A stretch of 64,000 nucleotides of DNA from Paraburkholderia susongensis (GCF_900177725.1 NZ_FXAT01000014.1:117344-181343), one strand, 5' to 3'. Shown: positions 32,646-42,423, numbered from the stretch's first letter. Program-made: numbers and translations. Notes: generated by a model from the letters alone, not told the origin.

Positions 32646-33977
32646 ATGCTCAATCGACCCAAGGTCAGCCGGGCGGTTCTCGCGCTCATGTGCGCGATGT
32701 CGTTCATCATGTATCTCGACCGCGTCAACCTGTCGGCGGCGGCCGGGCTGATTCGCGACGATCTGCATCTGAGCAATACCAACGTCGGCCTCGTGTTCGC
32801 CGCATTCGCGTACACCTATACGCTGTGCCAGGTGATCGGCGGTTGGGTCAGCGACCGGTTCGGCGCGAAGCTCACGCTCGTGACCTGCGCAAGTATCTGG
32901 ATCGTCGCGACGGTTGCAACCGGTCTCGCGGGCGGCCTCGTTTCGCTATTTGGTGCGCGCCTGTTGCTCGGCATTGGAGAAGGCGCCGCGCTGCCCGCTC
33001 AGGCGCGAGCACTGACCAACTGGTTTCCCGCCCACAAGCGCGGCTTCGTGCAAGGGCTCACGCATTCATTCTCGCGGCTCGGCAACGCGATCACGCCGCC
33101 GCTGATCGCATTGCTGGTCGCGTATTCGTCGTGGCGCGTATCGTTTTTCGCGGTCGGCGCGCTGACGTTCGTGTGGGTTCTGGTCTACGCATGGTATTTC
33201 ATCGACGACCCGCGCAAGCATCGGCATATGACGGCACAGGAAGAAGCGCAATTGCCGCCGGCGCGCAAAACCGACGTTGAAGCGACGCGCGAGCCGACAC
33301 CGTGGCGGCGTCTTCTCAAACGCATCGGCCCGACGATGCTCGTGTATTTCTGCTATGGCTGGACGGGCTGGCTTTTCTTCACATGGCTGCCGACGTTCTT
33401 CATGCATGGGCGCGGGCTCGATCTGAAAAGCTCGGCGATGTTCTCGGCGGGCGTGTTTCTGTCCGGCGTGGTCGGCAATACCGCGGGCGGCGTGCTCAGC
33501 GACCGCGTGCTCAAGCGCACGCGCAATGTCGTCGCGGCGCGGCGCAACGTGATAATCGGCGCGTTTCTCGGCGCGCTCGTGTTCCTCGCGCCGGTGATGA
33601 TCGTGAAGTCGTTGCCGGTGATGGCCGCGTGCATGAGCCTGTCGTTCTTCTTCCTCGAAATGACGATCGGGCCGATCTGGGCCGTGCCGATGGACATCAC
33701 GCCGCAACACGTCGGCGTCGCGAGCGGACTCGTCAACGCGGGCTCGGCGATAGCGGGGATTTTTACGCCGATCGTATTCGGCCTCGTGGTGGATCGCACC
33801 GGTAGCTGGACGCTGCCGTTCGCGGGCTCGCTTGCTTTGCTCGCCGTGGGTATCGTCGCGACGTTCTTCATGCGCCCGGATATTCCGCTCGACACGGCGA
33901 ATGCTCAAGCGGATATTTCCTCGAGCGACGAACTCAGGTTCGCTGAAAACCTCACCCCGCGCGAATCGAATCGATAA
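32646..33977 (+). CDS. MFS carrier, ACS-like family
   Basis: 443 aa inner-membrane carrier. ATG 32646 follows GGAGGAG, so the longer frame from 32592 is not used. Helix 1 reads ALMCAMSFIMYLDRVNLSAAAGLI, the loop after helix 2 has WVSDRFGAKLTLV, and LLGIGEGAALPAQARALTNWFPAHKRG lies at helix 4, a pattern shared by hexuronate, galactonate and phthalate carriers. The C-terminal 25 residues are polar. It is divergent from a LysR gene and its last 26 bases overlap the 3' end of the next, convergent LysR gene. No catabolic gene is in its own operon, so the substrate (an organic or sugar acid) is unknown. Confidence 0.85.
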   Translation: MLNRPKVSRAVLALMCAMSFIMYLDRVNLSAAAGLIRDDLHLSNTNVGLVFAAFAYTYTLCQVIGGWVSDRFGAKLTLVTCASIWIVATVATGLAGGLVSLFGARLLLGIGEGAALPAQARALTNWFPAHKRGFVQGLTHSFSRLGNAITPPLIALLVAYSSWRVSFFAVGALTFVWVLVYAWYFIDDPRKHRHMTAQEEAQLPPARKTDVEATREPTPWRRLLKRIGPTMLVYFCYGWTGWLFFTWLPTFFMHGRGLDLKSSAMFSAGVFLSGVVGNTAGGVLSDRVLKRTRNVVAARRNVIIGAFLGALVFLAPVMIVKSLPVMAACMSLSFFFLEMTIGPIWAVPMDITPQHVGVASGLVNAGSAIAGIFTPIVFGLVVDRTGSWTLPFAGSLALLAVGIVATFFMRPDIPLDTANAQADISSSDELRFAENLTPRESNR

Positions 33978-34875
33978 CCAGCTGCATGGCCGGCGTAATA
34001 CGCCGGTTCCGGCGCAGAATCAGCCCATACGGTGCGAGCCGTCCGCGCAGCGGTGTCGCAATGGCGGCAATCGCATCGAGCGCGACGTAGTACTGCGCGA
34101 CCGAACTCGGCAGCACCGCAAGCATGTCCGAATCGCGCAGCAGGGACAGCGTGGTCAGAATCGACGAGGTCTCGACCGTGCTCACGGGCGGCGCGACGCG
34201 CGACTCGCGGAAGGTCTGGTCGATCACCTGGCGCATCGGGCTCGGATGCGGCTGGATGATCCACGGATAACGCGCAAGGTCCGCGAGCTTCGGACGCGTT
34301 GCCGATCGCGCAGCGGGATGATCGGGGCGCACGACGATAGAAAGCGCCTCTTCCGCCAGCGTCTCGAAGCTCAGATCGAGCGCCGGAAAACCATCGGGAA
34401 TGCGCCCGATCACGATATCGAGCTGGTCCTGCTGCAGCGATTGCACGAGCACGTCGCTCGTGTCGATCGTCACCGTCATCTGCAGGCGCGGGTGCGCGTC
34501 CTTCAGCTTGACGATGGTCTGCGTGAGCAATTCGGGCGACGGCGCCATCACCGCGCCGATCCGCACCTTGCCGATGTCGCCGGCCTCGATGCCGGCCAGC
34601 TCCTCGCGCAGCTCGTCGAGATCTTCGAACACCACACGCGCGTAACGCATCACGGCCTCGCCGAAGATCGTCGGCTCCATGCCGCGCGCGTGGCGCACGA
34701 ACAGCGACACGCCGAGCGTGTCCTCGAGTTCCTGCAAGGCCTTGGTCGCGGCGGGCTGGGTCATCGCGAGTTCGTCGGCGGCGCGCCGCAGCGACTCCAT
34801 TTCTGACAGCGCGACCATCAGTTGCAAATGACGCAGGCGCAAGCGTTTGCGGATCGTAGCGGCGGACGGGATCAT
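33952..34875 (-). CDS. LysR-type regulator (GbpR/PcaQ-like)
   Basis: 307 aa. Helix-turn-helix at the N-terminus: LRLRHLQLMVALSEMESLRRAADELAMTQPAATKALQELEDTLGVSLFVRHARGMEPT, the wording typical of the GbpR/PcaQ subgroup that regulates sugar-acid and protocatechuate genes. The effector domain begins around residue 100 (GKVRIGAVMAPSPELL). It is divergent from the MFS-rhmD-pdxA2 operon starting at 35010, with an 8-base inverted repeat in the shared promoter, and is its likely regulator. The 3' end overlaps that of the convergent MFS gene by 26 bases. Confidence 0.9.
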   Translation of the reverse strand: MIPSAATIRKRLRLRHLQLMVALSEMESLRRAADELAMTQPAATKALQELEDTLGVSLFVRHARGMEPTIFGEAVMRYARVVFEDLDELREELAGIEAGDIGKVRIGAVMAPSPELLTQTIVKLKDAHPRLQMTVTIDTSDVLVQSLQQDQLDIVIGRIPDGFPALDLSFETLAEEALSIVVRPDHPAARSATRPKLADLARYPWIIQPHPSPMRQVIDQTFRESRVAPPVSTVETSSILTTLSLLRDSDMLAVLPSSVAQYYVALDAIAAIATPLRGRLAPYGLILRRNRRITPAMQLVIDSIRAG

Positions 34876-34881
34876 GGTGAG

Positions 34882-34932
34882 CGATAACTTTAACGAATCG
34901 GCTGATTCGAATTATTCAGTGGTCAGTTATCG
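34882..34932. promoter_or_regulatory. Inverted repeats in divergent LysR/MFS promoter
   Basis: CGATAACT (34882-34889) and AGTTATCG (34925-34932) form a perfect inverted repeat, with a second one, CGAATC/GATTCG (34894-34899 and 34904-34909), between them. The pair of sites spans four helical turns. This fits the recognition and activation sites of a LysR regulator, most likely the one encoded just to the left. Confidence 0.5.
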
Positions 34933-34958
34933 GATAGTTTCGCACACTAGCGGTTATC

Positions 34959-34988
34959 GCACGACGGCAATCGCAATGCCCGTCGTGC
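34959..34988 (+). other. Leader hairpin before the MFS-rhmD operon
   Basis: GCACGACGG (34959-34967) pairs with CCGTCGTGC (34980-34988) around a 12-base loop, ending 21 bases before the MFS start at 35010 and just upstream of its CTGGAG site. It could protect the mRNA 5' end or affect initiation; no T-run follows. Confidence 0.35.
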
Positions 34989-35009
34989 ACAAAAAACTGG
35001 AGACGATGC

Positions 35010-36368
35010 ATGACGATGACCGCGAGCCCCGTGCTCGACAGCGCGATTGCCAAAGCCCGCGCGAGACTGCTGCCCTTTCTGATCCTGATGTACGTGCTCG
35101 CGTTTATCGATCGCGCGAACGTCGGCTTTGCAAAGAACGTGCTGCAAGCCGATACCGGTTTGAGCGACGCGGCCTTCGCGTTCGGCGCGGGCATTTTCTT
35201 CGTCGGCTACGCGGTGTTCGAGGTGCCGAGCAATCTGCTGATGTACCGTTTCGGTGCGCGTGTCTGGATGAGCCGCATCATGGTCACGTGGGGAATCGTG
35301 TCCGCCTGCACGGCACTCGTTCACGACGCGACGAGCTTTTACGTGCTGCGCACACTGCTCGGCATTGCCGAGGCGGGTTTCTTCCCCGGCATCATCCTGT
35401 TCCTGTCCAACTGGTTTCCGGCGAAGACGCGCTCGCAAACCATGGGCATGTTCTATTTCGGCTTTCCGCTCGCGCTGCTGCTCGGCAGTCCGGTCTCGGG
35501 GCTGCTGCTCGATGCGGGCAATCCGTTCGGGATGCATCCGTGGCAGTGGCTCTTTATCGTCGAGGGGATCGCCGCGTCCGTGGTGGGTGTCGTCGCGTAC
35601 TTCTATCTGACCGACTGGCCCGCGCAGGCGAACTGGCTCGACGCCGCCCAGCGCGAAGCGCTCGACGACGCATTGCGCCATGAAGACCGGCAGAAGCTCG
35701 CGCACGGCCCGGCTTCGGTGCTCGCGGCGCTGGGTGATGCACGCGTGCTGTTCTGCGCGGTGATCTACTTCGCGGTGCAGATGAGCGTGTACGGCGTCGT
35801 GTTCTATCTGCCCACACGCATCGCGGGGCTCGCGAGCGGCGGCCACGTGGGCGTCGAGGTGGGACTGCTGACCGCGATTCCGTGGATCGCGGCGATTGCG
35901 GGCACGTTCTGCATCACGCGCATCGCTGACCACCACGGCCATCACCGCACATGGGCCGCGGCGATGCTTACGCTCGCCGCGCTCGGCATTGGCGCGTCCG
36001 CGCTGACCTCGTCGGTCGTGCTGGCGATTGCCGCGTTCTGTATTGCCGCGATCGGTTTCGTCTGCGTGCAGCCGCTGTTCTGGACGCTGCCCACCGGCTA
36101 TCTTGGCGGCGCCGCGGCAGCGGGCGGCATTGCGCTCATCAATTCGATCGGCAATCTCGGCGGTTTCGTCGCGCCCAATCTCAAGGGGCTGGCGGAGCAT
36201 TTCACCGGCTGGCCGCAAGCCGGCATGTTTTCGCTCGCGGTGGTCGGCCTGATCGGCGCATTGCTGCTGCTCATGTTCCGCTTCGAGCCGCGCGTATCCG
36301 TATCCGCTTCTGCTTCCACTTCTACCTCCCATGGCACTGGTGGGCTCGGCGAACGCACGGGCCACTGA
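35010..36368 (+). CDS. MFS carrier, ACS family, probably for an acid sugar
   Basis: 452 aa, 12 predicted helices. ACS-family signatures: LMYVLAFIDRANVGFAKNVLQADTG in helix 1, VGYAVFEVPSNLLMYRFGARVWMSRIM after helix 2, and LLGIAEAGFFPGIILFLSNWFPAKTRS in helix 4, closest in style to RhmT/tartrate-type carriers. The C-terminus is a Ser-rich tail from an imperfect TCC/GCT-type repeat (VSVSASASTSTS). The next gene is a rhamnonate-dehydratase-like enzyme 35 bases downstream, so L-rhamnonate or another six-carbon acid sugar is the likely substrate, by context. Control is probably by the divergent LysR gene. Confidence 0.86.
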   Translation: MTMTASPVLDSAIAKARARLLPFLILMYVLAFIDRANVGFAKNVLQADTGLSDAAFAFGAGIFFVGYAVFEVPSNLLMYRFGARVWMSRIMVTWGIVSACTALVHDATSFYVLRTLLGIAEAGFFPGIILFLSNWFPAKTRSQTMGMFYFGFPLALLLGSPVSGLLLDAGNPFGMHPWQWLFIVEGIAASVVGVVAYFYLTDWPAQANWLDAAQREALDDALRHEDRQKLAHGPASVLAALGDARVLFCAVIYFAVQMSVYGVVFYLPTRIAGLASGGHVGVEVGLLTAIPWIAAIAGTFCITRIADHHGHHRTWAAAMLTLAALGIGASALTSSVVLAIAAFCIAAIGFVCVQPLFWTLPTGYLGGAAAAGGIALINSIGNLGGFVAPNLKGLAEHFTGWPQAGMFSLAVVGLIGALLLLMFRFEPRVSVSASASTSTSHGTGGLGERTGH

Positions 36369-36403
36369 CTCTCTCACGGAATTCTCTCGAGGAATCGTTG
36401 AAC

Positions 36404-37579
36404 ATGAAAATCAAGCATATCCGCACGCGTGTTTTCGAATGGAAAGGCAAGGTCGTGCCGCCGCAATCGCACTTCTGCACCAACGCAGTCGACATTCTTT
36501 ACGAGCGCGGCGATGCGATGGGTTCGTTCCGCTTTCACGGCTGGCTCGTCGTCGAAGTGGAATGCGACGACGGCACGGTGGGTATCGGCAATTGCGCGCT
36601 CGCGCCGCGCATCGCCAAGCAGATCATCGACGAATACCTCGCGCCGATTGCGATCGGCGAAGATCCGTTCGACAACGAGTACATCTGGCAGAAGATGTAT
36701 CGCCGCACGCTCGCATGGGGCCGCAAAGGCATCGGCATGGCGGCGATCTCCGCAGTCGATATCGCGCTGTGGGACATCATGGGCAAGGCCGTGAAGAAGC
36801 CGGTATTCAAGCTGCTCGGCGGGCGCACGAAAGAAAAGATCTGGTGCTACGCGTCGAAGCTCTATAACAACGACGATCGCGACGCCTTCCTCGGCGAAGC
36901 GCAGGGTTATCTCGATGCGGGCTTCACCGCGATGAAAATGCGCTTCGGCTATGGTCCGAAAGACGGCCCGCAAGGCATGGCGAAAAACCTCGAGCAGGTA
37001 CGGCTATTGCGCGAGCTGGTGGGCGACGAGGTCGATATCATGCTCGAATGCTATATGGGCTGGACGCTCGAATACGCGCGCCGTATGCTGCCGCGTCTTG
37101 CCGAATTCAACCCGCGCTGGATCGAGGAGCCGGTGATCGGCGACGACGTCGAAGGCTATCAGGAACTGAAGAAGATGAACCTGATGCCGGTGTCCGGCGG
37201 CGAGCACGAGTTCACGAGCTACGGCTTCAAGGATCTGCTGGAGCGCCGCGCGCTCGACGTGATCCAGTACGACACGAACCGCGTGGGCGGCATCACGGCG
37301 GCGCGCAAGATCAACGCGATGGCCGAAGCGTGGTCGGTGCCGGTGATTCCGCACGCGGGCCAGATGCACAACTATCATCTGACGATGGCAAGCACCGCGA
37401 GCCCGATGTCCGAATTTTTCCCGGTGTTCGACGTGGAAGTGGGCAACGAACTGTTCTACTACATCTTCGAAGGCGAGCCGCAACCGGAGAACGGCTATCT
37501 GCAACTGTCGGACGAGCTGCCCGGTCTCGGCATCACCTTGAGCGACAAGCATCTCGCCGATTTCAACATCGTCGAATAA
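36404..37579 (+). CDS. rhmD: L-rhamnonate dehydratase-like enolase-superfamily enzyme
   Basis: 391 aa, cytoplasmic Mg-dependent acid-sugar dehydratase of the mandelate-racemase subgroup, which would convert an aldonate such as L-rhamnonate to its 2-keto-3-deoxy acid. The frame is open far upstream inside the MFS gene, but ATG 36404 (MKIKHIRTRVFEW) matches the family start. Visible active-site parts: KMRFGYGPKDGPQG (catalytic base region near 178-190), metal ligands Glu215 in IMLECYMGW, Glu241/242 in WIEEP and Glu267 in SGGEHEF, and His317 in VIPHAGQMHNYH. The GEH motif and the capping residues follow RhmD. The first ligand is Glu where Asp is usual. The exact acid sugar is not certain. Confidence 0.78.
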   Translation: MKIKHIRTRVFEWKGKVVPPQSHFCTNAVDILYERGDAMGSFRFHGWLVVEVECDDGTVGIGNCALAPRIAKQIIDEYLAPIAIGEDPFDNEYIWQKMYRRTLAWGRKGIGMAAISAVDIALWDIMGKAVKKPVFKLLGGRTKEKIWCYASKLYNNDDRDAFLGEAQGYLDAGFTAMKMRFGYGPKDGPQGMAKNLEQVRLLRELVGDEVDIMLECYMGWTLEYARRMLPRLAEFNPRWIEEPVIGDDVEGYQELKKMNLMPVSGGEHEFTSYGFKDLLERRALDVIQYDTNRVGGITAARKINAMAEAWSVPVIPHAGQMHNYHLTMASTASPMSEFFPVFDVEVGNELFYYIFEGEPQPENGYLQLSDELPGLGITLSDKHLADFNIVE

Positions 37580-37622
37580 ACGGGCGCCCGTTGCCAATCG
37601 GCACTCTCAACAGGACAGGCAT

Positions 37623-38624
37623 ATGAAGCCACGCATTGCAGTACTTCTTGGCGACCCCGCCGGCATCGGCCCCGAGCTGATCGCGCGTCTGCTCGCGCAG
37701 GAGGCGAACCGGGCGCGCGCGGATCTGCTGATCATCGGCGACCGGCGCGAGCTGGAAACCGGCATGAAGATCGCGGGTCAGCGTTTCGAATACGACGTGG
37801 TCGAGAATGCGCAGACCGCATTCGGGCACGCGGGCGTGCCCTCGCTGATCGACTTCCGTCTGCCCGGCGATCAGCCTTTCGAGCGCGCCGTCGCGACCGA
37901 ACCCGGCGGCCGCTACAGCCTGGCCGCCTTCAGGCAGGCGCTCGCGCTCACGCAGAGCAACGTCACGCAAGGCATGCTGTTCGCGCCGGTCAACAAGACC
38001 TCGCTGCATATGGCCGGCATGGAAACCGGCGACGAGATGGAGTGGTTCGCGCGGCAGCTCGGCTATACGGGCAGTTTCTGCGAGTTCAACGTGCTCGACG
38101 AACTGTGGACTTCGCGCGTGACCTCGCATATGGCGCTCAAGGACGTGAGCGCGAAGCTCTCCGAGGAGCGGATCGTCGGCGCGGTGCGGCTGATTCACGA
38201 TGGCCTCGCGCGCGCGGGACATGCGCAGCCGCGTATCGCGGTGTGCGGGTTCAATCCGCACAACGGCGACAACGGCGCGTTCGGCCGTGAAGAGATCGAC
38301 GTGATCGCGCCGGCCGTCGAAGCGGCGCGCAAGCTCGGCTACGATGCGCAGGGGCCGTTTCCCGCCGACACGATCTTCGTGCGCGCGCGCGACCAGAAAG
38401 CGTTCGACGGCGTGGTCACGATGTACCACGACCAAGGCCAGATCGCGATGAAGCTGATGGGCTTCTGGCGCGGCGTGACCGTGCATGGCGGCTTGCCCGT
38501 GCCGATCGCGACGCCGGCGCACGGCACCGCCTTCGATATTCACGGGCAGGGCAAGGCCGATGTCGGCGCCACGCAGAAGGCCTTCGACATCGTCACGCGC
38601 ATGGCGCAGGAGCGTGTGAGCTAG
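37623..38624 (+). CDS. pdxA2: PdxA2-type 4-hydroxythreonine-4-phosphate dehydrogenase homologue
   Basis: 333 aa, NAD-dependent oxidative decarboxylase of the PdxA family. It has the family opening PRIAVLLGDPAGIGPEL, the metal-binding histidines in ETGDEMEWFARQLG and MYHDQGQIAMK, and the C-terminal VPIATPAHGTAFDIHGQGKAD. The length is normal. True PdxA makes pyridoxine; PdxA2 proteins lying in sugar-acid loci oxidise phosphorylated four-carbon acid sugars (D-threonate or D-erythronate 4-phosphate) in known cases. Here it follows the rhamnonate-dehydratase-like gene by 43 bases and no DUF1537 acid-sugar kinase is in the window. TphB, the terephthalate dihydrodiol dehydrogenase, is another relative. 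The true substrate is open. Confidence 0.8.
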   Translation: MKPRIAVLLGDPAGIGPELIARLLAQEANRARADLLIIGDRRELETGMKIAGQRFEYDVVENAQTAFGHAGVPSLIDFRLPGDQPFERAVATEPGGRYSLAAFRQALALTQSNVTQGMLFAPVNKTSLHMAGMETGDEMEWFARQLGYTGSFCEFNVLDELWTSRVTSHMALKDVSAKLSEERIVGAVRLIHDGLARAGHAQPRIAVCGFNPHNGDNGAFGREEIDVIAPAVEAARKLGYDAQGPFPADTIFVRARDQKAFDGVVTMYHDQGQIAMKLMGFWRGVTVHGGLPVPIATPAHGTAFDIHGQGKADVGATQKAFDIVTRMAQERVS

Positions 38625-38642
38625 ACGTCTCGCGCAAACGCT

Positions 38643-39659
38643 TCAGCGCTTTTTACACACTCCCGTCGACGCACGCACGACGAGTTCCGGCGGCGGCCCG
38701 AGCACCATCGACGGCTGCCGCTCCGGGCGCTGGATCAAGCGGATCAGACTTTCGATCGACAACTCCGCGACCGCCGCCGTCTGAATCGCGACCGTCGTGA
38801 GGGCAGGGTGCACCTGATGCGCGAGCTGGATGTCGGTGATGCCGATCACCGACACGTCGCCGGGCACCGAGCGGCCGAGCGTAATCAACGCCTGCACCGC
38901 GCCGATCGCGAGCAGGTCGTTGGTCGCGAAGATCGCGGTGAGTTGCGGCCGGTTCGCCATCAACTGCATGCAGGCGGCGTAGCCCGCGTCGATCGAATCG
39001 CGGATCTGCAGCACCGCGGCCGCATCGGCTTCGATGCCGGCCGCGCGCATCGCCGCGCGAAAGCCGTTCGAGCGCGCGTCTTGCAGACCGCCGCAGCCGT
39101 CGCCGATCAGCAGGCCAATTTCGCGGTGACCGAGTTCGAGCAGATGCTGCGCGGCAAGCTCGCCCGCGCGCGCGAAATCGACCGCGATGCACGGCAGCGC
39201 GGGCGGCGACTCGGGGTGCTCCCACATCGCGAGCAGGATCGGCGCGCTATGCGTTGCCGACGCGCACAGATCGTTGATCGTGATGTCCGTGTTCATCACG
39301 AGCACGCCGTCGGCGAGCGTGCCGGCAATCTGGTTCAGATACGCGCGGCCGATTTCGGCGTCGTCGTCGGTATTGCAGACCATCAGGAAGTGGCCGCTCT
39401 TGCGCGCGGCGCGCTCGGCGGCCAGCACGAACTCCGGGTAGAACGGGTTCGAAATGTTCGAGAGCATCAGCGCGAGCGTCGACGAACGGCCCTCGGCGAG
39501 TGCCCGTGCGTTCAGATTGGGCCGGTAGCCGAGATCGGCGATGGCCTGCAGCACGCGCTCGGCTGTCTCAGGGCGGACTTTCTCGCGATTGCGCAGCACG
39601 TTGGAGACGGTGGCGGCAGTAACGTGCGCGCGCTTCGCGACTTCGGACAGCGTAACCAT
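38643..39659 (-). CDS. LacI-family transcriptional repressor
   Basis: 338 aa from ATG 39659; the longer frame from 39704 would add 15 residues outside the family. The DNA-binding head is textbook: VTLSEVAKRAHVTAATVSNVLRNREKVRPETAERVLQAIADLGYRPNLNARALAEGRSSTLAL (2-64), then a ribose-binding-like core with ATNDLLAIGAVQALITLG and ISVIGITD-type segments. It is divergent from the galactan/galactoside ABC operon and the gap holds two copies of a CG-centred palindrome, so it should repress that operon until a galactose-type ligand binds. A small palindrome ATGTT-GCA-AACAT at 39696-39708 near its own start may allow autoregulation. Confidence 0.92.
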   Translation of the reverse strand: MVTLSEVAKRAHVTAATVSNVLRNREKVRPETAERVLQAIADLGYRPNLNARALAEGRSSTLALMLSNISNPFYPEFVLAAERAARKSGHFLMVCNTDDDAEIGRAYLNQIAGTLADGVLVMNTDITINDLCASATHSAPILLAMWEHPESPPALPCIAVDFARAGELAAQHLLELGHREIGLLIGDGCGGLQDARSNGFRAAMRAAGIEADAAAVLQIRDSIDAGYAACMQLMANRPQLTAIFATNDLLAIGAVQALITLGRSVPGDVSVIGITDIQLAHQVHPALTTVAIQTAAVAELSIESLIRLIQRPERQPSMVLGPPPELVVRASTGVCKKR

Positions 39660-39778
39660 GTTCGGTTTATCCCATATTTGGGGAGTGCAATTCAAATGTT
39701 GCAAACATCCCGCGACATTGCTAACTTTCTCAAAAATATTGCGGAGACACCTACCATGACTTTTTTCGTCGAACTAGA

Positions 39779-39794
39779 ATTTAAGCGATTAAAT
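39779..39794. promoter_or_regulatory. LacI-type operator O1 of the galactan operon
   Basis: ATTTAAGCGATTAAAT is a near-perfect palindrome centred on CG, the hallmark of LacI/GalR-family operators (seven of eight pairs match). An identical copy lies 55 bases downstream. It sits 71 bases before the ABC ATPase start, where a promoter would be. Confidence 0.75.
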
Positions 39795-39833
39795 GGCCAG
39801 CACACAAGGGCTGGTCATTTATTTTCGAGAAAA

Positions 39834-39849
39834 ATTTAAGCGATTAAAT
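39834..39849. promoter_or_regulatory. LacI-type operator O2 of the galactan operon
   Basis: An exact second copy of ATTTAAGCGATTAAAT, together with one more matching base on the left, so 17 bases are identical to the first. It ends 15 bases before the ABC ATPase ATG at 39865, covering or preceding the ribosome-binding region. The pair would allow DNA looping by a tetrameric repressor. Confidence 0.75.
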
Positions 39850-39864
39850 CAGGGTGGGGACAGT

Positions 39865-41016
<1,152 letters not shown>

Positions 41017-41135
41017 TCGATCATTCATGACGGACTCCGCGACGCGGGCCCGTCATGACGAATTCCGCCACAGAGCGGGTTACATCCCGGTGCGCGATGC
41101 GCAGCCGGTCAACAAGGTAGACAAGGAGACACAGG

Positions 41136-42389
41136 ATGATTGCTCTTCGCCTTCGCCGTTTTGCACAGGTGTCGATAGCCGCCGCATTGGTGGCCAGCGC
41201 GCTCGGCAGTGCCGCGGTCGATGCCGCTACGCTCAACGTCAACGTATCGGCGCGCGGTAATCAGCGCTCGACCTGGCAGGATGCGTTCGACCAGTTCAAG
41301 AAAGCCAATCCCGACATCGATCTGAAAGTGACGTACATCACCGAGGAAGCGTACAAGGTGCAGATGGGCGGCTGGCTCGCCACCGATCCGCCCGACGTCG
41401 TGTCGTGGCATGACGGCGAACGCATGGCCTATTACGCGCAACGCGGTCTGCTGGAAGACCTGAGTTCGGACTGGGCGAAGAACGGCTGGTCGCAGCAGTA
41501 CGCGTCGGTCAAGGAAGCGTCCACGTACAAGGGCAAGCAGTACGCGGCGCCGCTCGGTTATGACGCGTACGGCTTCTTCTATCGCAAGGATCTGTTCGAG
41601 AAGGCCGGCATCAAGAGCGAGCCGAAAACGTGGGATGAATTCATCGCAGCGACGAACAAGCTCAAGGCAATCGGCGTTGCGCCGATCGCAGTGGCCGCGC
41701 GCGATAGCTGGACGCTTGCCGCGTGGTTCGACTACCTCGATCTGCGCATCAACGGCAACGAGTTTCACCAGAAGCTGATGGCGGGAGAGATTCCGTACAC
41801 CGACCCGCGCGTGAAGAAGGTCTTCACGACATGGAAAACGCTGCTCGACAATCACGTCTATATCGACAACGCGCTCTCCTACGATCTCGATTCGATCGCA
41901 CCGTTTCTCGTGAACGGCAAGGCTGGGATGATGCTGATGGGCACGTTCTTCTCGGCGAGCTTCCCGCCGTCGATCAAGGATCAGATCGGCTTTTTCCGCT
42001 TCCCGGTGATCGACGCGAACGTGCCGATGGCCGAGGACGGTCCGGTCAACGTGCTGCTGATTCCGGCGAAGGCGAAGAACAAGGCCGACGCGCGCAAGCT
42101 GCTCGCGTTCATGGAGACGCCGAAGATCAACGCCGAACTCGCGAAGGGCTGGGGGCAGTTGCCGTCGAACAGCCAGGCGGCCGAGCCTGACGACGCGATT
42201 TCGAAGGTCGGTTTCCAGACGCTCGCGAACACGAAGGGCGGCATCGCGCAGTTCTACGATCGCGACATGCAGAAGGAAATGGCCGACGAAGGCATGAAGG
42301 CCATGCAGCAGTTCTATAACGATCCGTCGCAGCTCGATACCGTGCTCGCTCATCTCGAAGCGACGCGCAAGCGCATCTACCAGAAGTAA
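41136..42389 (+). CDS. Sugar ABC transporter substrate-binding protein
   Basis: 417 aa periplasmic protein with a signal peptide (RLRRFAQVSIAAALVASALGSAAVDA, cleavage near residue 30) and the family-1 extracellular-solute-binding fold: FDQFKKANPDIDLKVTYI, PPDVVSWHDGERMAYYAQRGLLEDL, YDAYGFFYRKDLFEKAGI, KTWDEFIAATNKLKAIG and GKAGMMLMGTFFS. It captures the saccharide, here probably galacto-oligosaccharides or galactobiose given the galactanase and beta-galactosidase genes downstream. A stable stem-loop follows immediately, which may allow higher expression of this protein than of the permeases. Confidence 0.92.
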   Translation: MIALRLRRFAQVSIAAALVASALGSAAVDAATLNVNVSARGNQRSTWQDAFDQFKKANPDIDLKVTYITEEAYKVQMGGWLATDPPDVVSWHDGERMAYYAQRGLLEDLSSDWAKNGWSQQYASVKEASTYKGKQYAAPLGYDAYGFFYRKDLFEKAGIKSEPKTWDEFIAATNKLKAIGVAPIAVAARDSWTLAAWFDYLDLRINGNEFHQKLMAGEIPYTDPRVKKVFTTWKTLLDNHVYIDNALSYDLDSIAPFLVNGKAGMMLMGTFFSASFPPSIKDQIGFFRFPVIDANVPMAEDGPVNVLLIPAKAKNKADARKLLAFMETPKINAELAKGWGQLPSNSQAAEPDDAISKVGFQTLANTKGGIAQFYDRDMQKEMADEGMKAMQQFYNDPSQLDTVLAHLEATRKRIYQK

Positions 42390-42399
42390 GTCCCGCCGC

Positions 42400-42423
42400 G
42401 CCGGCCGCGCAGCCGCGGCCGGC
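42400..42423 (+). other. Stable stem-loop between binding-protein and permease genes
   Basis: GCCGGCCGCG (42400-42409) pairs perfectly with CGCGGCCGGC (42414-42423) around CAGC. No T-run follows, so transcription can continue. Hairpins at this place in ABC operons (as between malE and malF) protect the upstream mRNA and lower permease expression; that role here is inferred. Confidence 0.5.
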
